Positions 1 through 7,577 of a stretch of 19,470 bases of DNA are shown here, piece after piece. The DNA is from Gammaproteobacteria bacterium (GTDB lineage: Bacteria > Pseudomonadota > Gammaproteobacteria > S012-40): assembly GCA_029879945.1 (NCBI GenBank), contig JAOUPJ010000024.1, positions 1 through 19,470 on the forward strand, in the 5' to 3' direction. Each line of letters starts with the position of its first letter. Positions within the stretch are counted from its first letter, which is position 1. Under the pieces are notes generated by a model. That model saw only the letters and a list, made by a program, of their open reading frames with translations. It was not told the DNA's origin and did no database searches. A program made the position numbers and the translations under genes.

Positions 1-27
1 TTATATAAACTATCTGTAAATTGCATA

Positions 28-36
28 TGTTAGAAT
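28..36 (+). promoter_or_regulatory. Possible extended -10 promoter element
   Basis: The sequence TGTTAGAAT fits the extended -10 pattern TGnTATAAT with one mismatch in the hexamer. No good -35 box lies 16-18 nt upstream, which is tolerable for extended -10 promoters. If used, it would give a 5' UTR of roughly 250 nt before the first gene. AT-rich DNA yields such matches by chance, so this is tentative. Confidence 0.2.
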
Positions 37-249
37 CCCTCTTAGATAAATTCTGACTCATACACTTAGGCGGCAAGCCGCAGGCTATGCGTTTGGAACT
101 ATAACAACGACAGAGAAACCTTTCGATTTTCCGAAAGTTTAACGCTCAACTAAGGATGTTTTGCCTAAAATACGTCGATTTTTCACTCGGAATTTGTTTT
201 TAACCACGGCAATCCCGGGTGGATTGGGTCTGATGTACCTATCTGTTTG

Positions 250-280
250 TTGTTTATGACATAATTGCCTCGCTTATACT
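250..280 (+). promoter_or_regulatory. Possible proximal promoter (TTGTTT ... TATACT)
   Basis: TATACT at 275-280 matches five of six positions of the sigma-70 -10 consensus. The best -35 candidate, TTGTTT at 250-255, has only its first three bases matching and a 19-nt spacer. Initiation would be near 287, leaving a leader of about a dozen bases before the ATG at 299. This would overlap the proposed ribosome binding site, so transcript and ribosome-site calls here compete. Confidence 0.25.
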
Positions 281-284
281 GAAC

Positions 285-289
285 AGGTG
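285..289 (+). promoter_or_regulatory. Ribosome binding site choosing the ATG at 299
   Basis: AGGTG at 285-289 lies 9 nt before the ATG at 299, a normal Shine-Dalgarno distance. The in-frame GTG at 287 falls inside this motif and has no purine-rich site of its own, so the ATG is preferred as the start. Confidence 0.5.
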
Positions 290-298
290 TTTAGAAAC

Positions 299-1105
299 AT
301 GATAATTGCTGATACGCACGTCCATTTCTATCCCGTATTCGATATGGCCAGCTTGTTAAATAGCGCCTTTGATAATCTGTCGCGTATTGCAGCAAAACAG
401 AATCAGAAAACAGAAGACACGCACCTGGTTTTAATGCTCACCGAAAGCAGCCGCCAGGACTGGTTTGTAGATACTTACCAACAACTAAACAAGGGACAGG
501 CCGTTGAGTATGGTCAGTGGTCCATACAGCGGGTGGCGGACGACACCAGAGCGCTGGACGCTTTAAGCCCTAACTCAAAAAAAATAAAAATAATACAGGG
601 ATATCAAATAGTTACAAAAGAGAATCTGGAGGTGCTGGGCTTGTGTAGCAAAGCGCGCATAGCCGACGGTGCGAGCCTGGACCAAACCATCAACTCCCTG
701 CTGGAACAAGATGCCATGCCAGTACTACCCTGGGGAGTTGGCAAATGGCTGGGAACACGTGGCGAGTTGGTGAGTGCCCGCATCACCGCTAGTACCGTAG
801 GAACAGTGGCTCTGGGTGACAATGGCGGTAGGCCGGGCCTTTTTCCCTATCCCAGGCAATTCAGCATTGCCAAAGAGTTGGGAATGGCTGTCTATCCCGG
901 AACTGATCCATTGCCTATCCGTGGTGAAGAAAAACGAGTCGGAACTTGTGTCTCCTATATTCCGCAAGTAGCGACAACTGGTCCCCTGTCTGCGCAAATA
1001 GTTCACGCTTTGAAGCAGAATAGTTCGGAGTCCAATGGGCATCATGAGTTGGAAGGGTTATTTCGCTTTTTTCGAAACCAGGCACTTCTGCGCCTGAATA
1101 AGTAG
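299..1105 (+). CDS. Metal-dependent hydrolase-like protein (PHP/amidohydrolase-type, uncertain)
   Basis: This 268-residue protein opens with MIIADTHVHFYP. The DxHxH element right at the N-terminus is the first metal-binding strand of TIM-barrel hydrolases of the amidohydrolase and PHP superfamilies. A hydrophobic strand (LVLMLTE) follows, then a segment reading QIVTKENLEVLGL. Glycine-rich turns LPWGVGKWLG, LGDNGGRP and YPGTDPLPIRG follow in the second half, the kind of loops that carry barrel active-site residues. No signal peptide or membrane segment is seen, so it is probably cytoplasmic. It is the first gene of the operon, 51 nt before a glycosyltransferase. The substrate is unknown; a phosphoester or an acyl or sugar intermediate is possible. 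An in-frame GTG at 287 would add four residues. Confidence 0.7.
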   Translation: MIIADTHVHFYPVFDMASLLNSAFDNLSRIAAKQNQKTEDTHLVLMLTESSRQDWFVDTYQQLNKGQAVEYGQWSIQRVADDTRALDALSPNSKKIKIIQGYQIVTKENLEVLGLCSKARIADGASLDQTINSLLEQDAMPVLPWGVGKWLGTRGELVSARITASTVGTVALGDNGGRPGLFPYPRQFSIAKELGMAVYPGTDPLPIRGEEKRVGTCVSYIPQVATTGPLSAQIVHALKQNSSESNGHHELEGLFRFFRNQALLRLNK

Positions 1106-1156
1106 TTTTGCCAGGCTTATAGTAACAATAAACAAAATATATCAGAGAGACGTGCA

Positions 1157-2305
1157 GTGAAGATCCTGATTTTAGCACCACACCCATTTTACCAGGAAAG
1201 AGGAACCCCCATTGCGGTGGATTTTCTTTGCAAGGCTTTGAGTGATCGTGGGGACGAGGTGCATGTATTGACCTTTCACGAAGGCACTGACCGAGAACAC
1301 AAGAACGTTACGATTTATCGGGCACAACCCTGGTTTGCTGTAAACAATGTTAAACCCGGCTTTTCAGTCAAAAAGCTATTGTGTGATGTTTTTCTATTTT
1401 TCAAATTCCTAAAAATGATGCGAAGGGAAAAATACGACGTGGTGCATGCGGTTGAAGAATCCGCATTTATGGCCTTTGCTGTGTGTCCCTTTTATAAAAC
1501 ACCTTATATTTTTGACATCGATTCGTCGATGACGACACAGATACTCGATAAATTTCCTGTGCTAAAACCTCTCGGTGGCCTGCTGCGATTTCTGGAATCA
1601 CTCCCTGTACGTTATGCCGCTGCCTGTGTGCCGGTGTGTGATGCCTTGGCGAATGATATTCGAAAATACAAGCCCAAACGGATGACGATTTTGAAAGACG
1701 TGTCGCTCATATCCAATGAAACGCATGACAATGTGGAGCAGCTGCGAGAGCAATTGAGTATCAAGGGACTCATGATGATGTATATCGGCAATCTGGAGTC
1801 TTACCAGGGAATCGATCTTTTGCTGAACAGTTTTGCCAGCTTGAGTGAAAAAGGGCTTGGACTTTCATTGGTCATTATCGGTGGCTCGGATGCGGATATC
1901 GAGAAATACAAGGGTAAGGTGAATAAAGAACATATAGCCAATGTGCATCTGGTTGGACGAAAACCGGTTGCCCATATCAATGACTACATGAAGCAAGCCG
2001 ACATATTGGTCTCACCACGGGTTCATGGTGTGAATACACCCATGAAGGTCTATAGCTATCTGGATTCGGGTGTGGCAGTACTGGCGACTGATTTGCCGAC
2101 ACATACCCAAGTGATGACAGACAAGATTGCTGTATTGGCGGCGGCGGATACTCGGTCCTTTGCCAGTGGAATCGAGGAAATCGCGGCAGATGAGGTTCGA
2201 AGGAAGGAATTGGCAAAAAATGCGAAGGAATATATTGAGAAGGAACATTCTTATTCGGCGTTTTGTAAAACCATAGACAAGATCTATACGTCCTTGAGCG
2301 AGTAA
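1157..2305 (+). CDS. Glycosyltransferase family 4 protein
   Basis: The 382-residue protein has the two-Rossmann GT-B architecture. The N-terminal half starts MKILILAPHPFYQERGTP and carries a DVVHAVEESAF acceptor-side strand near residues 95-105. The donor-binding half starts near residue 207 with YIGNLESYQGIDLLL. A late donor-site segment near residues 284-305 (PRVHGVNTPMKVYSYLDSG, then ATDLPTHTQV) is typical of GT4 enzymes. In it Ser takes the place of the Glu usual in the E-x7-E motif. It presumably transfers a sugar from a nucleotide donor to a lipid-linked glycan at the cytoplasmic face of the membrane. The start is GTG at 1157 behind an AGAGA-rich stretch. It ends 21 nt before the GlpD-like gene, consistent with co-transcription. 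Sugar specificity cannot be read from the sequence. Confidence 0.9.
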   Translation: MKILILAPHPFYQERGTPIAVDFLCKALSDRGDEVHVLTFHEGTDREHKNVTIYRAQPWFAVNNVKPGFSVKKLLCDVFLFFKFLKMMRREKYDVVHAVEESAFMAFAVCPFYKTPYIFDIDSSMTTQILDKFPVLKPLGGLLRFLESLPVRYAAACVPVCDALANDIRKYKPKRMTILKDVSLISNETHDNVEQLREQLSIKGLMMMYIGNLESYQGIDLLLNSFASLSEKGLGLSLVIIGGSDADIEKYKGKVNKEHIANVHLVGRKPVAHINDYMKQADILVSPRVHGVNTPMKVYSYLDSGVAVLATDLPTHTQVMTDKIAVLAAADTRSFASGIEEIAADEVRRKELAKNAKEYIEKEHSYSAFCKTIDKIYTSLSE

Positions 2306-2326
2306 GCACCAAGCCAGGCCCATCCT

Positions 2327-3961
2327 ATGCGCGAAGACTATAATAACAAAAAATATGATTTGGCCATTATAGGCGGCGGGAGCCACGGTTGTGCATTGGC
2401 CATGGAAGCCAGCCGCATGGGATATTCGGTAGTTTTACTGGAGAAGGAAGACTTTTCCTCTGGCACATCCGCCAATAGTCTCAAGGTCATCCATGGCGGA
2501 ATTCGCTATTTACAGACCCTATCCATTAAACGACTGCTCTATTCCTCACGTGAACGAAGCCGATTACTGAAGGACTTTCCCCATTTAGTAGAGCCGCTTC
2601 GATGTTTTATGCCGACCCAGAGAAAGCTAACTAAATCGAAATCAATTGTAGGTTTCGCATTTAAAATTTATGATTTTCTTACAGCCAACAGAAATCGAGG
2701 CCTGTGTCCATCGAGAGAGATTGAAAACACAACAATCTATTCTCGCAATCGATTTTTTTCCCTCTTCTCCAACTTGAAGGACTGCGACTATACTGGCGGT
2801 GTCAGCTGGTTCGACGCGCAAGTCTACAATACCGAACGACTGGTTCTTAGTTACGCCTTGTCTGCAAAAGAGTTGGGGGCGGAAATTCTAAATCATTGTG
2901 CGGTAGAAACGCTGGACAAAGAGAACAACCGTATTACAGAAATTCACATTGCGGATAAAATTCTAAAACGCAAGACTACGGTAAAGGCTGATGTAGTTAT
3001 TGATACCACGGGTCCCTGGGCCTATTTTGACAAGCCTCGAAGCGCGTTGAAGTTTGCGAAGGCCGTGAATTTTATTATCGACAAAAAACTGGTGGAACAC
3101 GCCATCGGGCTCACCATTCCAAAAACGGAAACAAGAGACACGCGCCTTTTGTTTTATACCCCCTGGCGAGATAGAACGCTGGTCGGTACCTGGTATTTTC
3201 CCTATAGCGCCGAGGCCGATCAGCTTGCAGAGCCCAATGCCCAGGAAGTGGACGAGATACTTGCTGATATCAATAATCAGTTTCCGCAAGCAGAAATTGG
3301 TCGGCAGCATATTTCACTCATTCACAAAGGGCTGCTACCCGCTGAAAACGAGTCTATGACCAATGCGGAGCCCAGCTTGATTGCTGAATCCTACTTGCTC
3401 GATGGCGAAAAAACCGGGGCTGCTAACCTGCTGGCCATGCAAGGAACCAAGTTTACGACCGCACGAGTGAGTGCTGAACGATGCCTTGAACACTGTCTAA
3501 AAAACGGCTTGTTGCAGCACAGGGATAAGCTTGAGGAAAATTTGCCGTTTTATGGCTGCGAGTTCACGCAATACGATGATTTTCTTAGGCAATCTGAGGT
3601 AGAATACGCAGGCCTTTGGGATGCCCCTACGCGACATCGCCTGCTCAGAAATTACGGAACTAATATTAATAAAATCAGCAGGATAGCATATGAAGATGGC
3701 GGCCTGGCGGAGATGGTGCCTGGTACCAACGATGTTCCTAAGGCCGAAATAAAGTATCTCGTAGATAGTGAGCTGGTTTATTCACTTTCAGATCTCTTGT
3801 TTCGAAGATGTGACGTTGGCTCGGTGGGCTTGCCGAATGGCGAGACAATAGCCTATGGCGCAGACGTACTTGCACAACGATTTGCCTGGTCAGAACAAGA
3901 ACGATTACAAAATATTAATGCATTAATGGAGCTGTATCCAATATGGGCCAGAAAACAGTAG
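2327..3961 (+). CDS. FAD-dependent glycerol-3-phosphate dehydrogenase-like oxidoreductase
   Basis: The 544-residue protein matches the GlpD/GlpA type in length and motifs. The N-terminal FAD-binding segment has the GxGxxG loop (G16, G18, G21) and an acidic strand end (LLEKEDF). HGGIRYLQ begins at His56, as in GlpD (HGGLRYLE). KFTTAR at Lys375 corresponds to the GlpD KLTTYR segment. The C-terminal helical domain ends with a LLFRRCDVG stretch like the GlpD RRT-LG motif. The family oxidises sn-glycerol-3-phosphate to dihydroxyacetone phosphate with FAD, passing electrons to quinone. Its place between a glycosyltransferase and a sugar-nucleotide-type SDR is unusual and suggests a dedicated biosynthetic role, perhaps on glycerol phosphate or a related polyol or hydroxy acid. 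The substrate is inferred. It overlaps the next gene by 19 nt. Confidence 0.85.
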   Translation: MREDYNNKKYDLAIIGGGSHGCALAMEASRMGYSVVLLEKEDFSSGTSANSLKVIHGGIRYLQTLSIKRLLYSSRERSRLLKDFPHLVEPLRCFMPTQRKLTKSKSIVGFAFKIYDFLTANRNRGLCPSREIENTTIYSRNRFFSLFSNLKDCDYTGGVSWFDAQVYNTERLVLSYALSAKELGAEILNHCAVETLDKENNRITEIHIADKILKRKTTVKADVVIDTTGPWAYFDKPRSALKFAKAVNFIIDKKLVEHAIGLTIPKTETRDTRLLFYTPWRDRTLVGTWYFPYSAEADQLAEPNAQEVDEILADINNQFPQAEIGRQHISLIHKGLLPAENESMTNAEPSLIAESYLLDGEKTGAANLLAMQGTKFTTARVSAERCLEHCLKNGLLQHRDKLEENLPFYGCEFTQYDDFLRQSEVEYAGLWDAPTRHRLLRNYGTNINKISRIAYEDGGLAEMVPGTNDVPKAEIKYLVDSELVYSLSDLLFRRCDVGSVGLPNGETIAYGADVLAQRFAWSEQERLQNINALMELYPIWARKQ

Positions 3962-4932
3962 TAGTTACCGGTAGCACCGGCTTTCTCGGGAGCCACCTCG
4001 TGGAAAAACTCCTGGAGAATTCATATAAGGTTAACGCGCTTGCACGCGACGCAGACAAGGCTTCAGGCCTGAAAGGGCGCGTCAATAAACTACTCATCGG
4101 TGACATTAGCGACCGAAAGATAATGGACGAGCTGTGCGCCGGAGCAGATTATGTAATACACACCGTTTCCAATTTTCGTACTGCATCTGGTCCTCCAGAG
4201 AGCTATAAGCACATCAATGTGGATGGAACCAAGGTCACCTTCGATAGTGCTCGGGATGCTGGCGTTAAACGCTATATACAATGTTCCACTATAGGTGTGC
4301 ATGGCGATGTGAAGACCACACCAGCCAATGAAGAAACAGAATTTGCACCTGGTGACCTCTATCAGGAAACCAAATTGGAATCTGAAAACTATGTTCGATC
4401 CAATATTGGCAAGAGTGATATGGAAGTAGTGATCGTAAGACCTACCTCTATGTATGGCCCCGGTGATATGCGCATGCTCAAGATGTTCAAAATGTTAAAG
4501 AAGAAGACCTTCTTTAAGGTTGGGCCTTGTAAAGAAAATTTTCACGCCGTGTATATCGATGATATCGTCAATGGTTTTCTAAAGGTGCTGGAGACACCCG
4601 GTATTGACGGAGAAACGTTTATTATTGGCGGAAACAGCTATCTCCCTTTGGACGAATATATCGATGTGGTTGCCAAGGCCGTTGGCGCCCCTCCTCCCTC
4701 TCTTCGATTCCCTTATGGGCTGTTTCACACAGCAGCCGTGCTCTGTGAAAAGATTTTTGTCCCTTTGGGTATGGAGCCACCGCTGCACGTGAGACGTGTA
4801 CGTTTCTTTAGAAATAATCGCGCCTTTGATATCAGCAAGGCGAAGAAGATGCTTGGCTATGAACCCAAGGTGGAATTGGAAGAGGGCATGAAACGCACGG
4901 CCCAGTGGTATCAGGAAAACGGTTACCTTTAG
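3943..4932 (+). CDS. NAD-dependent epimerase/dehydratase-family protein (extended SDR)
   Basis: The 329-residue protein is a classic extended short-chain dehydrogenase. The nucleotide-binding loop TGSTGFLGSH lies near residues 8-17, and the catalytic YxxxK is Tyr140/Lys144 (LYQETK). An IVRPTSMYGPGD segment just after it is typical of the sugar-nucleotide epimerase/reductase group, and ISKAKKMLGYEPKVELEEGM forms the usual C-terminal end. Such enzymes act on NDP-sugars (epimerase, 4,6-dehydratase, 4-reductase), but related members reduce other carbonyls such as 3-beta-hydroxysteroids or dihydroflavonols. The exact reaction is open. The ATG lies inside the end of the preceding gene (19-nt overlap), implying coupled translation and a joint function with the GlpD-like enzyme. 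It ends 18 nt before the FkbH-like gene. Confidence 0.88.
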   Translation: MGQKTVVVTGSTGFLGSHLVEKLLENSYKVNALARDADKASGLKGRVNKLLIGDISDRKIMDELCAGADYVIHTVSNFRTASGPPESYKHINVDGTKVTFDSARDAGVKRYIQCSTIGVHGDVKTTPANEETEFAPGDLYQETKLESENYVRSNIGKSDMEVVIVRPTSMYGPGDMRMLKMFKMLKKKTFFKVGPCKENFHAVYIDDIVNGFLKVLETPGIDGETFIIGGNSYLPLDEYIDVVAKAVGAPPPSLRFPYGLFHTAAVLCEKIFVPLGMEPPLHVRRVRFFRNNRAFDISKAKKMLGYEPKVELEEGMKRTAQWYQENGYL

Positions 4933-4950
4933 TGTCATTGGTACGCGTGT

Positions 4951-6816
4951 ATGTTAGATAAAGAGCTTAAGAAAACAATTAAAAAAACCACTGAGTGGAA
5001 AACGCTAAGTGACCTCGTCAAGGGTTTAGACTTTGACACGCTTCGCGCCCGTGAGGTTGAACTGATATATCGTCAGATTGATAAATCGCCCAGAGAAGTT
5101 GACGTTAAAATTGCGTATCTGTCCAATCTTACGATTGATTTGCTCGCACCCTATTTGACAACACTCTCTTGTTGCCATGACCTGAAAGTAGAAAACTATA
5201 TCGCCCCCTTCGGCCAATATTTTCAGGAATTATTGAGCCCCGATTCAGGTCTGGCAGCATTCGCTCCTGATGTGATTGTGCTTGATCTATCCCTGTCACA
5301 ATTATCCCCTCAACTTGCTAGTTCATTTTTGTCGCTGTCACAAGAACAATTGGAGAGCGAGTTAAACCGGATTCGCACCACGATTTCACAACTGGTCGGA
5401 TTGGCTGAGAAGAACACAGGCGCCTACGTGCTGATATCTAATTTTGTGCAGCCCGCATATCCACAAGCGGGTATAGCCGATCTTACCAATAAGCAGAGCG
5501 AAACCGCCTGGTACAGTAAACTGAATCTGGCGTTGATTGATGAACTCCGCGACAGCAATCGTGCCTATCTGGTGGACAAGAATAATGCACTGGCCCGGGT
5601 CGGTAAGGACAATATCACAGATAGTAAAATGTATTATCTCGCGAAAATGGAATTGAATGATCTGGGCCTGACCGCCTACTCCCATGAGTTAATGCGATAC
5701 CTCATCGCGCTCAAGGGTAAAACCAAGAAATGCGTCGTTGTTGATCTGGACAACACCCTGTGGGGTGGAGTTGTAGGTGAAGAGGGCGCAGAGGGTGTCA
5801 AAGTAGGCAAGGGCTATCCTGAAGGTGAGATATTCTATGCATTTCAGAATTATCTGAAGACTCTGAAACAAAGGGGTTTTGTGCTTGCCATTTCAAGCAA
5901 GAATAACCCAGAGGATGCTGAGGAAGTCTTCGCGACGCGGGATGATATGCCTTTGGCCTTGGAAGATTTTTCCAGTAGACGCATAAACTGGGAGCCCAAG
6001 TTTGAGAACATCGCCTCGATTGCAAAGGGCTTGAATATAGGTGTCGATAGCCTGGTTTTTTTGGACGATAACCCCGTCGAACGGGATCTGATTCGGTCCG
6101 CTTTACCCCAGGTAGAGGTACCGGAATTGGGAAGCGAGCCCAGTACCTATCTGAAGGTACTGTATGCTTCGCCTTATTTTGAACGTCTGTTTTTAACCGA
6201 AGAAGACCTAAAGAAGGTCCAGCAATACTCTGAGAATGCACAACGGGCAGAGATGCAGGAATCAATCGGCGATATGGATTCTTTTCTTAGCTCCTTAGGC
6301 ACCGAAGTGAGGGTGGCGCAAGGCAAAAAAGAGACAATCCAAAGAATACATCAGCTTTTTTCAAAGACTAATCAGTTTAATGTAACCACTATTCGCTATG
6401 CTATTCCTGATATAGAAAAATTCATCAGCGACGATCGCTACGACTTGATGACAGTATCGGTAAAAGACAATTTTGGTGACTTGGGCATGGTGGGCCTGGT
6501 TCTACTTGAACTGAACGAAGACCAGGTCATGGTAGATAGTTTTATATTGAGCTGCCGGGCAATGGGTAGAAAAATAGAAAGCTGTGTCATGAATTTGATT
6601 AAGCAGATATACCTGATAGAAGGTGACAAAAAATCCTTAAGTGCGAAGTACATCCCCACGCAAAAAAATAAGCCTGTCGCCGAATTTTTTAGTGCCCAGG
6701 GTTGTCAGGTAGCTGAAGAAGCGGATGGGGTTAAAACATACAAGCTGGAGGCGGAGCAAGCGCAAATCATTGACTGCCCCGGTATCACGTTAATTTTGGA
6801 GAATAGTAATGAATGA
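4951..6816 (+). CDS. FkbH-like HAD-IIIC family protein (phosphatase/acyl-ACP loading)
   Basis: The 621-residue protein has the long FkbH-like layout. An N-terminal region (about 1-240) resembles the SGNH-like extension found in this family. The HAD core follows, with motif DLDNTLWGG (nucleophile Asp265, Asp267), a Ser in AISSKNNPEDA as the second HAD motif, and FLDDNPVERD (Asp372, Asp373). The C-terminal GNAT-like region contains TNQFNVTT and LSCRAMGRKIE (Cys535), both typical of FkbH. Characterised FkbH-type enzymes take 1,3-bisphosphoglycerate, remove the phosphate and load a glyceryl group onto an acyl carrier protein. The next gene, overlapping by 8 nt, is just such a carrier, which strongly supports this role. 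In a glycan cluster the glyceryl-ACP, or a product made from it, is probably transferred to a sugar. That last step is inferred. Confidence 0.88.
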   Translation: MLDKELKKTIKKTTEWKTLSDLVKGLDFDTLRAREVELIYRQIDKSPREVDVKIAYLSNLTIDLLAPYLTTLSCCHDLKVENYIAPFGQYFQELLSPDSGLAAFAPDVIVLDLSLSQLSPQLASSFLSLSQEQLESELNRIRTTISQLVGLAEKNTGAYVLISNFVQPAYPQAGIADLTNKQSETAWYSKLNLALIDELRDSNRAYLVDKNNALARVGKDNITDSKMYYLAKMELNDLGLTAYSHELMRYLIALKGKTKKCVVVDLDNTLWGGVVGEEGAEGVKVGKGYPEGEIFYAFQNYLKTLKQRGFVLAISSKNNPEDAEEVFATRDDMPLALEDFSSRRINWEPKFENIASIAKGLNIGVDSLVFLDDNPVERDLIRSALPQVEVPELGSEPSTYLKVLYASPYFERLFLTEEDLKKVQQYSENAQRAEMQESIGDMDSFLSSLGTEVRVAQGKKETIQRIHQLFSKTNQFNVTTIRYAIPDIEKFISDDRYDLMTVSVKDNFGDLGMVGLVLLELNEDQVMVDSFILSCRAMGRKIESCVMNLIKQIYLIEGDKKSLSAKYIPTQKNKPVAEFFSAQGCQVAEEADGVKTYKLEAEQAQIIDCPGITLILENSNE

Positions 6817-7036
6817 AACCGTAATTGAAATCGTATCCGAAGTGTTTGGAGTGGACGAGGACGATGTGTCTGAAAGTTCCAGTCCGGAGACCATTGATAA
6901 CTGGGATTCCATGAATCATCTAAAATTGGTTACCGCCATTGAGGAAGAATTTAGCATCAATCTTTCAATGAGTGAAATAGAGTCTATTACTGATGTGAAA
7001 TCTTTAATGGAAGTTGTAGCGAGTCATACCAAGTAA
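6809..7036 (+). CDS. Acyl carrier protein
   Basis: This 75-residue acidic protein has the four-helix ACP pattern and the phosphopantetheine attachment motif in NWDSMNHL; Ser34 is the expected modification site. The start ATG overlaps the end of the FkbH-like gene by 8 nt and is preceded by GGAG at about 6798-6801. It differs from housekeeping AcpP, whose motif is DSLDTVE, and looks like a dedicated discrete carrier. It probably holds a glyceryl or other short acyl group loaded by the upstream protein and presents it to the beta-helix transferase and the MaoC-SDR fusion downstream. A phosphopantetheinyl transferase is not in the window and must be supplied elsewhere. Confidence 0.93.
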   Translation: MNETVIEIVSEVFGVDEDDVSESSSPETIDNWDSMNHLKLVTAIEEEFSINLSMSEIESITDVKSLMEVVASHTK

Positions 7037-7045
7037 GAGATAATA

Positions 7046-7573
7046 ATGAAACTAGGAAAAATAGTCAGGCGCTTTTTGGTGCCAGCACCCTTAACCACGT
7101 TTATCTATATGGTTAAATATGGATGTAAAATAAGCCCAAAGGCCGAGGTTGAGCTATCTTCCTTGCTTAAAATTGGCAAGGGAACTCAGGTAAGCTCCTT
7201 CACCAAAATGAAAGCATCAGACGGCCCTTTGGAAATTGGAAAAGAGGCATCAATTGGTACCTGCTGTTTTTTGTCGGCAGACAAGGGTGGGATTTATATC
7301 GGTGACTATTCCATGATAGGGTCGAATACCACTATTATCGGCAACAATTATAAATACGATAAACTGGACATTCCCATTTGCCAACAGGAAAAGACTTCAA
7401 AAGGCATCCGAATTGAAGAAAATGTGTGGATTGGTGCCGGGTGCGTCATTATTGATGGTGCCCATATTGGAAAAAATGTAATCGTTACGCCAAACTCCGT
7501 GGTATCGGGTAAGGTGCCGGAAAATACAATCGTGCAGGGTAATCCGGCGAAACCGATATTTACCAGGAGATAG
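7046..7573 (+). CDS. Left-handed beta-helix acyltransferase-like protein
   Basis: The 175-residue protein shows repeated hexapeptides ([LIV]-G-x4), for example IGKGTQ, IGKEAS, IGDYSM and IGAGCV. It ends with the signature VPENTIVQGNPAKPI of the WcaF/WbbJ/LacA-type O-acyltransferases. Such proteins transfer acetyl or other acyl groups to sugar hydroxyls or amines as trimers. The loop that normally carries the catalytic His (NHxxxD-like) here reads NNYKYD at residues 100-105. The only His in the whole protein is in GAHIG near the C-terminus, so the usual catalytic base appears to be absent. Its place between an ACP gene (9 nt upstream) and a MaoC-SDR gene (4 nt downstream) suggests it may use acyl-ACP rather than acetyl-CoA. 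It could also be non-canonical or a scaffold. Confidence 0.85.
   Translation: MKLGKIVRRFLVPAPLTTFIYMVKYGCKISPKAEVELSSLLKIGKGTQVSSFTKMKASDGPLEIGKEASIGTCCFLSADKGGIYIGDYSMIGSNTTIIGNNYKYDKLDIPICQQEKTSKGIRIEENVWIGAGCVIIDGAHIGKNVIVTPNSVVSGKVPENTIVQGNPAKPIFTRR
7565..7570 (+). promoter_or_regulatory. Strong ribosome binding site selecting a TTG start
   Basis: AGGAGA sits 7 nt before the TTG at 7578, just upstream of the stop codon of the preceding gene. The next in-frame ATG (7626) lies within the conserved hot-dog domain and would remove part of it, so the rare TTG start is favoured. Confidence 0.7.
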
Positions 7574-7577
7574 AAAC

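Larger units (their letters stand above)
1..298. other. Non-coding leader region upstream of the polysaccharide operon
   Basis: I see no convincing gene in this stretch. It is AT-rich with a few short inverted repeats: GCGG/CCGC at 70-73 and 78-81 (4-nt loop), CTTTCG/CGAAAG at 120-125 and 132-137, and CAATCC/GGATTG at 210-215 and 221-226. The last overlaps an alternative pairing of CCAC (204-207) with GTGG (219-222). Two weak promoter-like elements are listed separately. It most likely carries the operon promoter and perhaps a structured 5' UTR; the end of an upstream gene is not visible. Confidence 0.6.

Noticed and set aside
69..81. Possible RfaH ops element
   Set aside because: Only the GGCGG portion matches; the remaining bases form a simple hairpin and differ from the ops consensus.
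120..140. Possible terminator of an upstream gene
   Set aside because: The stem is only six base pairs with an AT-rich loop and is followed by just three T residues, too weak to call.
1..298. Sigma-54 promoter search (GG-N10-GC)
   Set aside because: No site with the right spacing and flanking bases was found; nearest GG/GC pairs are spaced 7 or 9 nt apart.
5798..6265. 155-residue open frame on the - strand
   Set aside because: It lies antisense to the conserved HAD core of the FkbH-like protein, with no domain signal or plausible ribosome site.
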